From positions 68,155-132,154 of the forward strand of contig MU004200.1 of assembly GCA_010093605.1 (NCBI GenBank): a DNA stretch of 64,000 bases, in the 5' to 3' direction. The stretch is from Lophium mytilinum. Lineage: Eukaryota; Ascomycota; Dothideomycetes; Mytilinidiales; Mytilinidiaceae. The notes below the pieces were generated by a model. That model did not search any database and was not told the DNA's origin. It worked only from the letters and a program-made list of their open reading frames with translations. Positions 47,289 to 58,870 of the stretch are shown piece by piece; the first letter of the stretch is position 1; every line of letters begins with the position of its first letter. A program made the position numbers and the translations under genes.

Positions 47289-47903
47289 TCCTGGGGACGA
47301 TGATGATACATAAAATTACACTTATTGAGTGATCTCCGGCAACCCGTTCACCGTGGGCCTGCCCCTGGACCAGGAACTAGTGTTCGGATCGAAGCGACCA
47401 TGCAAACAACAAATGAGCTCTTTCTGAGGCCCTCTCTACTGAATCGAATGACTCGCAAGCGATCAATTTGGAGATTGGGCTAATATTTTAAGCAGTTTGG
47501 TTCGGTTCGAAACGACAACATTCCAGATCCTGGGCCTGCCTGCGGTGCATATTTACTACTGAGTACCGATTGTTGCAAATGTTTCGGTCTCCGTTTCCTG
47601 TAAGTTCATTCCATTCTCCTCTTTCCCGGGAACGATGATGATACACCTTTTTAAAACACTTGATATTGAATCCTTTTCGGCATATCGTTCACCGTGGTTC
47701 TGCCTCTGGCGGGGTTGTGTTCTCGAACACTATCTCGACAGGGCGCCAGAACCTAGTGTTCGGATGTCGGATCATGCAAACAACGTCGCTCTGAGGCTCC
47801 CTCTACAAGAACAACTGAATCGCAAGCGATCCATTTAGAGGTTGGGCTAATATCTTAAGCAGGCTCATTCCGTTCGAAACGACAGAACTCCAGACCTTGA
47901 GCC
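47289..47903 (+). repeat. Diverged tandem duplication of about 260-280 bp
   Basis: Copy 1 (47289-47540) and copy 2 (47623-47903) share, in order, ACGATGATGATACA, CCGTTCACCGTGG (CGTTCACCGTGG in copy 2), CTAGTGTTCGGAT, ATGCAAACAAC, CGCAAGCGATC, the intron-like end GGGCTAATAT(T/C)TTAAGCAG and TTCGAAACGACA. The duplication covers an inferred intron plus the start of the next exon. Confidence 0.75.
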
Positions 47904-48503
47904 GAAGTGATGTGCTGATTCCTACGACCGAACTTCGATCTTATAGCTTCGAGCTTCGCAAACAGGCAGCCTGCGCCTCTATTCGACCGTCGCTTTTCCA
48001 GATCTGCAGCTGATCTGGCATGCGGAGTCTTTGGTCCAGCATCATTCCTCGAGCTCGCCGAACGGCCGATGGTGATGCAATTCTTGTGTAAGTCAGCCTT
48101 TTTTCTTTCGCTTCTTCCCAGGTGACATGGTTACAAATATTTACTCGAAGGGGCTGTGGTGCCGTTTTTTTATGGGCTTATTATCTTCTCATCGGCGCCC
48201 ATCTAAAAACAGCTGCAGTGTCGCTGTCAGAGAGTTGGGAAATGCTCCAACTCTGCTCCATACTCATACTACTCTGATTCGCCGCCTTTATTCTTGCTTC
48301 ATTCCAAGACACATTTTCAGATCCGAAGCTAACGTGTCGCGTCATCTTTAGGCAGGCGGTTCCAGATTGATTGGCACGGCCATGGGCCTCTCGATTGTGC
48401 TTTTACTCAAGCCAAGCGAGAGTTGAGAGCCGCCAATACTGGAAGCATACCCGGGTGCAGGCTGAACATTGCGTCTTCCATACGCTCTGGCGCTACTGTA
48501 TCC

Positions 48504-48972
48504 CGGGAAGATCAATGTTCGTTTTGGGTTATTCTTCGGGAGAAACCTGGCGACTCCGCAGTTTACGCTACTTCTTTGTGCTAGAGTACAATGGCCTGGG
48601 GGGTCTAACACATGCTGACATTTTCTTCAGAGATTCGTCACATGATGTGAGCATCTTGCGTCAAGGAAGGTCTCAATCGGACAGGTAAGCACCCCTCTTC
48701 CTCTTCCCCTACTCCTCCTCCTCTTTTTTATGTCCGACAATCAGCCTCTACGACATTTCACCGAGGCACCCCGGCAGCAGTCCGTTTGCACTTGCCGCAT
48801 CTTCCATATGCTTTAAGTCAGTAAGCAGCGGGGAGATCGATGTTCGTTATAGGTTATCCTCCGGGACAAACCTAACGGCTCAGCCGATCGACCTTTCAGA
48901 TACTCATTGCCCTTTCGCTCGAGTTCAATGGCTTGGGGGTTCTACTTTCGTCTGACATTTTCTTCAGAGATT
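48504..48972 (+). repeat. Diverged tandem duplication, offset about 330 bp
   Basis: Core copies 48504-48636 and 48829-48972 share GGAAGATCAATGTTCGT / GGGAGATCGATGTTCGT, TTC(T)GGGA(G/C)AAACCT, TCAATGGC-like DNA and the identical end GACATTTTCTTCAGAGATT. In one frame both translate to related peptides (GKINVRFGLFFGRN and GEIDVRYRLSSGTN), so the ancestor may have been coding. Confidence 0.7.
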
Positions 48973-49583
48973 GATCGCCCAAAACTCAATCTTTCGCGCC
49001 AAGAGGGATTTTGTGGCCGACTTGAGTTGCCAGTTTCGCAGAGTCCGTGTCCAATTGCTAGTGGTGGTCATGGGGATCTAGGATGGAATGCTGTCATGCT
49101 CCGGCAAATCTAGGGTTTGGTCCGTTCCTTATCGTGTTCAGCGCTGACTGTTGCACTTGTAGGAGTACCAGTGCTAGGCCTTTCCGAAGACAGCACCGCT
49201 ATCGAAAAGAGGCCTTTGCCAGCCGCTTTCTTCACCAATCAACACTCCTCATCCTGGTGATTCACCGAGCCTACCCTCCTCCTTCACGAACGGCCATCGA
49301 ACCCTCGCTATAATGGTAGCATCATAAGAACTCGGTCGAGAGGGAATATTGGATAACTTGGAGGACGATTGCGGATACAAGCTGAGGAGTCTCTTCTTCA
49401 TTAGCCTGTTGATGATTGACCAACTCTGTAGGGCAAGAAATGACGGCTCGCCTCGTCGTAGGTCATCCTTGGACGCACCGCGAGCTAAGTTTCGAGAAGC
49501 GTGGAGGTCGGAAACAAGGTAAGTCGAACACTGATCTTCGAGCTCTTTCAGCATTCTTCTCGGGCTGCGAGACATGCTTCGTC

Positions 49584-50028
49584 CGGGGTCGGATCTGCAG
49601 GACAGTCTGATCAAATGGATACGAAGAGCCCTCAGCTTTGACTGAAGGTTCGAGTCCAGGTTGATCATTCCATGACAGTTCTGTTGAGATCGGGCAGTGA
49701 TTCGTCGCTCCCCCAGTACCCCAAGAGTAACAATATCGCCTAAAAAAGGATGGCATCCAAGACTCTTGAGGTCGAATCTATCTTCTCAGCGAGACATGCT
49801 ATTCCAATCCATGTTTGATCTGTCGTCGCGTTTCCACTGATCACTGCTAACGTATGACAGATAGCATGGAGATAAAAAATTGGACAAATTGAACGCCAAC
49901 ATGGGTTTACAGACTTCCACTCTCAAAAGAGCTTTCGAAACCGCTTTCGGTTCTTCTCCGGGGCTAGATCCGCAAACAGTCTGATCAACTGGATACGAAG
50001 AGCCCTCAGCTTTGACTGAAGGTTCGAG
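49584..50028. repeat. 70-bp repeat core, two copies 375 bp apart
   Basis: Segments 49584-49653 and 49959-50028 are about 90% identical, with a fully identical 38-bp stretch starting at GGATACGAAGAGCC. They are the least diverged pair in the region, so this duplication is the youngest. Similarity continues into the GAGATCGGG units downstream. Confidence 0.8.
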
Positions 50029-50060
50029 CTCAGTTGAATCGATCCATAGATAGATCTGCT

Positions 50061-50163
50061 GAGATCGGGTAGTGATTTATCGCTTGCCCTTATCCCCAAG
50101 AGTAAATTCAGCTTGTGGTTGAGATCGGGTGGCGATTTATCGCTTGCCCTTATCCCCAAGAGT
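50061..50163. repeat. 60-bp tandem repeat
   Basis: A 43-bp block beginning GAGATCGGGT and ending CCCCAAGAGT occurs at 50061-50103 and 50121-50163, exactly 60 bp apart with two differences. A third, more diverged copy lies near 49686-49728. Confidence 0.85.
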
Positions 50164-53100
50164 GAAATCGACTTTTTTGGGGGTGGCTACAGAGGAATGT
50201 AGGGTAATCCGTTTTCATGGTCGTACATACTGAGCAAATAGCTATGCAGTTCGTAGATAATCCGACCTTAACGATAGTCTTGTCGGAAGACCTTTTTCAT
50301 GCTATTGCACCGGTGACAAAAGACGCGTCTCCCGTAATTACCGCAGAGCTGATTACGTTTGCATTCCTGAGGCAGTGTGTAGCATGAGACTGAGTCGACA
50401 TTACTGGATCTGAGCGGATTTTGAGATTTCTTCGTTGCTGAGAATGTGCTGGCCTTTGTTTACGACCTCGAAGAATCTAAGAAGAAGTTCTGCGTGCGTC
50501 CTGACAGACAACGCTAGAGCTAGTTATCCAGTGGGTTCAAGATAGAGGGCCCCATGGTTCCGCGAAAATGGAACAGACATGAGGCGCAGGACAAAGACGG
50601 AGTTGCTTCCAGCGGCTGAGAGTCACAGAGGACACTCGAGCACCTCAATACTGACAACGTAATGCCCAAAGAAGGGGTTGAATACATCGAAAGCCCCCAT
50701 TTCCCGATGTTCGAAGAAGCGGTGAGGGAGATGGAAGTCTTCAGCCGTGAAATCGATCAAGAGTATTTATCGGACGACCGAATGATCCAAGATCCAGGCG
50801 TGCTCCAATCTCATTTAGTCTTGCTTCTGCAGCCTTGCCGGTTTGCAGCACCATAAGAACTACAAGAACTTTCTGCGTTCGTTAAGGGCCGTCCTCATTC
50901 GAATCTTGATGAAGGGTCTTGCGGAGGATTCCAATCCTGGAAGGAGCATTGTCTTTAAGCCTGAATTGATTTGAAAAGCGATATCAGTCACAGTTTGCTC
51001 TTCTTCCATTTCCACGATGAAACAAAAAAAGAATACCGATGGCTTTCCCTTTCGTCTCCAACTGAGGCACGAGAACAAGGGCGTATGGAGCAGCATAGAG
51101 GTCTAGAAAAGGCGTCAAACCGCAGCAAAGGTCGTTTGCAAGCATTTCGATGCCTCAAAGCGCCGATAGTTGCGATTCTGGTTCTGTAATTGATGTAGTG
51201 GTAGTGATGTTGATGGGTGCTTCAAAGCTGGGATGAAAGGACGTTGGGATGCTCCCACTGGCGAGATTTCCAGCCATCCCGTCTTGGTTCAGCCCCACTT
51301 TCGCTAATGATTTGACCCAGCAGAACTGGTCTATTCTATATTGACTTCACGCCATCGTCGTGGTTTCTACTATGCACTTTGTAGACGTGAAAGTCATCGA
51401 AATATCTTTCTGTGATGGCTGACTATCTTTGATGGATTCCTGAAGCATCATCTGCGCGGGGTCTTCATTGCAGTGGCCCAAAACGAATTGTACATGCCTT
51501 TAGGGCGGTCCTCCTTCGCATCGGAGGAATGACCTTCAAAACTAGAGAAGAAGGGCTCAGGGGCCAGGCTACGAGCATGTAGCGCCTCCAACGCAAGCCG
51601 CGCACTGTCTGGCAGTTTGCTTCCCTCCTTATCCTCGCCGTGTAGAGAATGCCTTCACTTCAGCAAAGAACTCACTGTCCGGATAAGTACATGGGGTTTC
51701 TGCGTGGCATTAAGGCCCTCCGAATATACCCTTTCGTTGCTCTTTGTGACATATCTGGTAGATCAGCCCACAAGCTATGAGCGTACACCCCGCGATTCTT
51801 TTTCGAGCCTTTAGGGCCACTAGAATGCTCTGCTAGCAGCCTATACACCTATATAGACCCTTTGTGGGACTTGAGAGCCTAGATACCAGGGGCTTTTGCG
51901 CTGTTGAGGAGGGGGAGCGATCTCGCGAGATATCTCGTTTTGGTGGTCTTCACCCTTTGCCAACTCTTCTTCCACTACACCACCATCACGAGCGCATCTT
52001 TCTGGTTGCTTTGTATGCTCTTAACGCTCTGATAGTGCTCATACACCGTGTTCAGGAATTGCGATGCCGCAGCAAGGGCCTGAGAATCTTTGGTGAGATG
52101 ACGTCTCTTCCGCTTCGCTCCTCCGCCTTCGTCCCCACCACGGCCAGCATCTCATGGACGGGACGCTTTCGCTCTTGGATACCGACATGGCCTCAAGCAC
52201 GAGAGAAATCTGCTTCTTTGATATCGAGCGCACGCCACTCCTGCCATGATCTTGGTCGCCACTGCCAGAATCCGTCGACAGTGAGCGCACCTCCGCGGCA
52301 TCGACTTCCACAGCGCGAATAACCTTTCGCCTCCACTCGTGTCGAGAACCAGATCGAGCGCAATCATTAGACAACGACAGCATACACGGGTCGGCAATGT
52401 GATCCTCGTTGCTAGTCGCGCCCGTTCGCGATGTCGACCATGTTCAGACCGCATAAGGCTTCCAAAGACATGCCTACACGGATGCGCGGTAATACAATGG
52501 GTAGCTTCATCATGCGTAGCTGCCAGCGAGGGACGTACGTTATCGTAAGTTACTCGTTGACGACGCTCTGAGAGGATTCTTTAATCGCTGACACCACAGC
52601 GCCGCCATCATCGATAGCCTCATCCGTCCCCTCCGTCCCCTCCGTCCCGCTCATCTGCGACTTGGTAAAATTTACACCGTTTGCTCCAGCCATAACCGCC
52701 ACAATCCCCCGCTGGACTTCACAAGGTTTCGCTCGAACCTTTCCGTTTCGGATACCATATTCGGACCCTCACGGCGACACGGTTCTGAAAGGGAGAGCCA
52801 CTGTCACCGATCCTGCGCGGGAAATGGAACTGATTACACCGAGTTTTAGAAGATGGGAACCGTCTGGTACAGATTGGTGCGCCTTCATATATTGGAGGAG
52901 CCGACAACTCGGCTCTATGGGAAGACCTCCGCGATGCGCTATTTACTCTGTCCGGCCACATGGGCCCGAGACATCGCGACAACAGGACTATCGGAAGAGC
53001 GGCAGTGTTATCAAGCCCATCTCAGGCTGATATTCTCTCCCGTCGTGGACCATCTACCCCCTCCGTAGCCATCACATCCCGGACATACGGAGAAAGACTG

Positions 53101-53939
53101 AATACCCTGGTGAAGTTGACAATCTGAACGTGGCTCGAAGCTATACGGACGCTTTCTTGTAGATCTGTAAGTGTGGAAACCTGGGGAGTCCGAGCAACCG
53201 AACCGCGAAGGCGGCATATGCACCTCATTCCGTGTGTCTGCTCCTCCCAAGAATTGCAACGGCCTTGCTCGTTATAAATGCACACAGACGACATCGGTCT
53301 GGGGGACCGGTGGGTGATTTCGTAGCTTGAACGCACACTGACTCCGTTCCAGAGTACTTAGGGTTGGCTCGGAGTATCAAGCCGGCACAGCTTGGACCTC
53401 AAACACGCGCCCATCAAGATATTGATGCTGTAGAAGTTTTGTATCCTCGACCGGTGCGTCATTTGCGGAAACACCACAGCCTTCAAACTGCCGAGATGAC
53501 CGTTCCAACGAGGGCTAGCGGCGCGTACCGCAACCTGGATCTACTCTGAGCCCCCGGTACTGCGCATCTCGCGCCATCTTGAGAGGCCAGACTAGAGGTC
53601 CGACCTCCGAGAGGCACCTCTACGCAGTACACGTGTAGCAATGTAGCACCCGGGCTTCTCTTTGCGTCCCAGCGTCTCAATTTTCTTCATGTATGTTTCT
53701 ACGTCTCGTTTTTGTGGCGGAAGTCTCCGCGTACATTGCTCTTTTTGAGATTTACTCATACTCCGATAGATTAGCCCTTGATAGACCGAACATTCGTTGG
53801 GCTGAATAGCAACAATACCCCGGACTAGGCTGAGCAAAGTTCGGGGCGTAGTGCCAAGGAAACCCCCGGATGGTAGCACAGAAGGCTTAAGGAGTAGCAT
53901 CAACAGGAAGAGGAAGCGATAGCTGATTTGAAGAACTGA

Positions 53940-54470
53940 AGAACCGACTTAGATTGACTCGCTCACGTCCGGAGAGAAGCATGACAGCAAAGAGATCGAG
54001 GCAAGCAAGGGCCATGATTCGAGATCAAAGGCTAGACAAGGAGAATTGAAGGGCAAGAAGTAAAGGACACAACTAAAGAGCAAGAAATAGACAGCATGGA
54101 CTGGAAAGAGAGATACTGTGTCAGCGATAGCTAATTCGAAAGTAAGAAATGGGTTCCGCAACCTCATCGACCTACAGCCGTAGAATGGAACGGACGAAAC
54201 ACGTATGACTTGAGAAAGAGCTAAGCTTGAAGTTCAAGGACTGGAAAACGAAAATTGAGGCCACTTATTGGAATGGAGTTCCTTAAAGCTTATGGTTTAA
54301 AATACAAAGAAAGAATTCGAGAGCAAGGACTGAAGAGCAAGGACTGGGGAGCAAGGAATCGTTTGAAAGGGAAGGAAACAACGATTGAAATAAAAGGCCG
54401 GAAAAGAATGTCTAAAGTTCCAGGGCAAGGACAAGAAGAAAGGACCAAATGAGATCGAAAGCATCAACCC
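53940..54470. repeat. Purine-rich degenerate short repeat
   Basis: The plus strand is dominated by A and G over about 530 bp. A loose unit around GAGCAAGGACTG recurs, clearest at 54321-54360 where three units follow each other. No coding potential is evident. Confidence 0.6.
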
Positions 54471-57121
54471 AGAAGACGAGGAATACGCTTCGATCAAGCA
54501 ATCTGAAAACCGGGGCTATCAATGAGTCTCGCTGAGAAGGATTCATGTCTCAAGAAAGATTTACCTACCTTGGCCTTGGTATCATGGCGAACTGAGAATG
54601 TGTCTGCCTACCATGATCGACCTAGGACTTACCCTCCGAATGATTCCCACCGATCCAATATGGCTACATCTTCGTAACATGAGCAGATTCTCATCTAGAC
54701 CTCCTCCGTTCAATGATGGGCAGAACGATCAATGGTATGATGTTTGCGAGAAGCTGCACGCCCGAGATATCTGGTATGGCGGAAGCTCTCCCCCATCATA
54801 TCCTGTGGAAACCAAGACTCTCCGGTGTACTCCTAGTATGCCGGTCATGCTATTTCACGACCCTCTTCAGACAACACCGATGCCCATAGGACGAAACTCG
54901 GCTGCTAGCTCGCAGATAACGCTTGGCCGAAGCGTAAACTGTATGGGAAGCGATCCATCCATGTCCCCGAGAAACACTTTGCCGAGGCTCCAGAGTCAAG
55001 GCTATCGCCATAGGTGCCTCGCAGCTAGAAGAGTCGGGCATCGTGTTGGGAATAGCTTCATGAAGGATATTCACATTCGATGCCAAGGAGTTTCGGAGGT
55101 ATGTCCTTGGACAAAGATGCCTCTGTTCCTTATCCAAAACCATCACCTGGTCTTCGCCTATTTCCAATACCAACGTTATCCGGAGTTGCGTCGTTGTCGA
55201 GTCGCCGCGAGCCGGCCAATCTCCTCGAGACCTGGAGGTGCAGCAGAGATTGAACATCGTCCGACTGGTCCAGGGTGTCGTTAAAGCGTTCTCATAACAC
55301 TCCGGTATTGCCATTTAGCAGAGAATCGAGAGGATGACGATATGGCTGTCCGGTGCGTTAGGAGTGGATGCAAAAGTACTCCGCCAGTCGCCATGTGCCT
55401 ACAGCAGTAGTATCCCATCCCACAGCCAACTCAGCCCACCTCCCAAAACTCCGAACGCGGTTTCATGTTCTCCTTTTGATCGTAGATGGAGAGATATACG
55501 TAGGCCTAAGAGACTTCCGGCGAGTGTGTTGGCGTGTTGATGCTGAGTCCTAACCGTATGCTCCGCTCATCCCTGTGCCGACAGGCAGTGGAGAAGCCGC
55601 TTGTAGGACCCTCATCAGTCTGGCGGTTTGATGTGTCTCCGTGCATCTTGCTCCTCAGTTTGTGTGCAATTTCCGGGGTGGTGGTGTAATTGGAGGAGCG
55701 GAGGAGAAAGCCTTACCGCCTGACATGGGGTCGTTGCTTTGGCAGAAGCTGGCCATCTCCCCCCCTGGGGATAGTTTGTAGGCCTCCGAGTTCTCGGTCA
55801 AGGTTGCTGTATCATCTCACTCGCAGTCTCACCTCCTTGAGTGCGTATAGTGAAAGGAGTCGTTGGTGGAAGTTGATGGTGTTCGGGGTCAGGGAGGGAT
55901 AGCTCGCCGAAGGGTTTCCAAACAAACGCGAAGGGAGTCAACACGAAATGGGACCTTAGTCTGTAGCCCCGACGCAGCTTGGATGCCGGCAGTTCAATGC
56001 CTGGGCAGGTCACATCACTTAACGGGAGCCTACGGCATTTGGTGCCCTGACCCAGCCATGCAAGCCAGAGTCAGAGCCATTTCGAGGGAGGAACTGCAAG
56101 ATGTCGCCCTATGTACCGCAAGGCAAGCTCACCCCAAGCTATGGCATGCCATCTTGCTTCTAAGGCCACCCCAAGTCTCGACTATCATTGGCCTGCTATC
56201 GAGGAGACTCGCTCTCCTTTTCGCCATCTCTACTCAACCGCCCTGTGGAGGGCTTCCAAACCCCCAAACTTCCAAGGCCAAAGGATCTGGGAAGTAGCCA
56301 ACCCCAACGCTCTACATCTTGTATACCAATGTAGAAGTACAATTACAAACCAATGTATTCCTTGGTTTTATTGAGACTGCAATGCATTCACCGGCTTCAT
56401 TGTGAAGTATGAATACATCAATAAACAGAGACCGGATGGGAAGGGCGGGTTTGATGCCATGAGAGCGATCTCGAAGTTATATGCGGGTAGTGTTGAGCTA
56501 GCATCGGACGTTGCAACGCAGAGTCCTATCCTAGAGACTCAGAGCCCTTCCATCGTCAAACCTGGCTCCATTGCGCTCCACCGAGCGACCTCCGGATGTC
56601 TATAGCCATCATGGGGAGGTCGTTCCTGCCTAAGCATTGCCGAGAGCTTTCCCACCGTGATTCTGCTTCACGTAGCCGGCTTGGAATACGCAAAATACAG
56701 CTATAGACTCAAAAGAAGACTTCAAAAGTCGCCCAAAAGCACTAGTGGAATCAGGCCCTCCATGAGGATTGAAACGCTGCTCTGGGAACTTCGGAATGGG
56801 CTGCCTGTCCCGCAAGAGTTTCGCCCACTCCTCGAATTCTTACAAAAGCCAGACAGCGCCCTAACAGCCCTACAATCCAATGCCATCAAGCCCGCCCGCT
56901 CCTCCTACTCCCCCAACTGCGCCGGTGCGCCATGGTGGCATCCACTACCTTCACCCTAGCCCCACCATCCCCAGCCGCCACGAAAAGTTTTAGCTCAACA
57001 TCTTCACTTCACCCAGAGCCAAAGACCTAGCCTACATAAGGATTTATTTTCCAGTCCTCTCTCACCCTTAGGGATCTAGCACCTAGGCGGGCTATGTTGT
57101 AGACCAGTGTACGTGTTATTG

Positions 57122-57215
57122 TACAGTCAGTGGACAAAAGTCTGCTCCGAGCACCCGACGATTTTTGGTGGGCAACGCACGGTTCATCGGATCAGACTTT
57201 TGTCCTAGTACTGTA
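57122..57215. mobile_element. 90-bp MITE of Tc1/mariner type
   Basis: The element 57124-57213 is flanked by TA on both sides, the target duplication of Tc1/mariner transposons. Its 27-bp terminal inverted repeats both begin CAGT and match at 22 positions, with the shared core GGACAAAAGTCTG. The middle (about 36 bp) is partly palindromic. It has no coding capacity and would need a transposase elsewhere in the genome. Confidence 0.82.
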
Positions 57216-57907
57216 TCATGGTACGAGTCATTCTTTGCATATTTGCCCTGTGATACCGCTGATAGGGGCGAACTTTTGCAGGTTCGACTCGCGGTGAGAA
57301 CGAGGTCCTTTTCGTCTTTGGGGCGACAGATTTGAGGTTTGGAGAAGGGAGGATATAGAGAGGGTCAGGAGATACGCTTTTCTCATGCTTTCAAAGTTTC
57401 CATCTGCGTCAGTGGTTTTTTCCAGCACGGAACTCCTGCTGCTCCTGCCACAAGTCCGCCTTTTAAGTTTGCTCTTGTTAGTGTTCGTAGAAGTGTTTAA
57501 AGTCCGGACCATCCAACTCCCTCGCCTAACGTAGGTCACAAGAGTTCCTTTGCAGATGCTACTATCCGATTCTTTTCACTTGTGCTAATGCTTCAAAGCA
57601 ATACTATATGGAATAAACTTTCTCGGGGACCGTGACCAGGGCAAGCCTACGTGGATAGGCCCGCCGATCGGGCCGAACCGCCCGATAGCATGAGGTTGAT
57701 TCGATGCTGAAAGAGGTGTTGGGGTAACTTGTCAGGGCGTAGAAGCAGTTGGGCCTAGCTTGTTCGAAATCTACGTGTAGGTTCCGGGAGACTTGTGTTA
57801 TAGACAAGCGGTCGTCACGTGTTCTACGCGTATACTGCTAGCGAGCGTGCGGCAGCGTTGTCAACGGGTCTCGAATACTTGGTTGTAAACCGTGTGTATT
57901 GGTAGAA

Positions 57908-57932
57908 GTGTTGGAGGGTAAGCCTCCAACAC
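57908..57932. repeat. Perfect 10-bp stem hairpin
   Basis: GTGTTGGAGG and CCTCCAACAC flank the loop GTAAG. The pairing is perfect. It could be an RNA hairpin or the edge of a degraded mobile element; nothing nearby decides. Confidence 0.6.
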
Positions 57933-58694
57933 GCTGTAGCTATCTAGCTGTCCCTACTTCCTGCCTGCCTTCTTGTCCGTAAGTCCGTGCATGCTTGACA
58001 ACTTGTATACTCATGATCTTATAGTAAATAGGAAGGCGAACTGCAAAGCGCAAGTACGGGAAGTGGCACGCATAGAAAAGCGGTAGTACTGCGGCCGACA
58101 GCAAAGATAACACGTCACGAAGTTCTCAGCACATGGAAGGTAGTGCTTAAGCATCTAATGAGTCTATATCCAGGCGCGTTCAATCGCGGGCAGTGATCTC
58201 GAACAGAGTGCAACAGGTTCCATGCAGTCAGAATATATAAGACAAATCTGAATACTAGTCAAATCTAACTAAATAAAGAGAGGTCTGATGCTTGATCTAA
58301 TGCTGCCATTTTAAGGCCCGATAGCCTGCGTATCCTTTATCTCGCTTGAAAAGTAGCGCGCTATACGTTTTCCAAGTTGCCCTTAATTATTACCTTATCT
58401 GCTTCCTAATAAAACCCAACTCCCAGTCGTGCTCTGTCATAGTTAGGCTTGATTGACTTACTTCTGCTATACGTAACTTCTCTCCTAGCTTGAAGAAATT
58501 CCAAGCCCTTCAAATCTGGTCTGAGGTAAAAGGTAAGTCTTGGCACTCTGATTGAGGTCCTTGAGGAGCCCCAGAACCCACCAAGACGACCACGGCCGTT
58601 AACTGTCCACCAGGCAACACCCTGGAAGCTTCCAGATTGCCTGCCACGAGGTGAAGTGAGGCCTTGGCAGGGCTTGGCACTGATTTCCTCTCAC

Positions 58695-58870
58695 TATAAA
58701 GGTTTGCCGACCGCCCACCTCCTCCTCTCCTCTACACCTCTTCTTCATCTCTTCACCTTCTCTCCTCCTACCTCCTCTGCTCCTGCCTCATCCTCTGCTC
58801 CTACTTCCTCTCCTCCTACATCATCCTCAATCGTCACCTCACCCACCCCCATTTCACCTCACCTCGACTG
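58695..58870 (+). promoter_or_regulatory. TATA box and long C/T leader without a recognised gene
   Basis: TATAAAGG at 58695-58702 is followed by about 150 nt almost only of C and T, the pattern seen before real genes here. The open frame across it (58656-59279, 207 codons) starts before the TATA box and is low complexity. A short frame at 59143 (MDRHREVRKRGGYSRKKRM) is possible. The transcript may be noncoding or a decayed gene. Confidence 0.35.

Larger units (their letters stand above)
45540..50170 (+). other. Tandem exon/intron-like modules, probably a decayed multi-exon gene or gene family
   Basis: At least ten strong plus-strand donors (GTAAGT, GTGAGT, GTAAGC) occur, several paired with GCTAAC/GCTAAT branch sites and CAG/TAG acceptors. 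Clear examples are 46668-46935, 46987-47198, 47264-47495, 47600-47862 and 48088-48351. These inferred introns are 212-268 bp, far longer than most introns in the window, and the exons between are about 50-225 bp. Neighbouring modules resemble each other in both exon and intron parts, so they arose by tandem duplication. A possible first exon starts at 46169 (MSTSDTAASLKVANAGRAF). I cannot string them into one sensible protein and recognise no domain. It may be a pseudogene, a noncoding transcript or a rapidly changing gene. Confidence 0.4.

Noticed and set aside
54598-55284. 228-codon plus-strand frame in the gene desert
   Set aside because: Longest frame there, but composition is uneven, no domain is seen, and a long opposite-strand frame overlaps it.
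57270-57300. tRNA T-arm-like GGTTCGACTC
   Set aside because: The flanking bases do not form a T stem and no acceptor or anticodon arm lies at the right distance.
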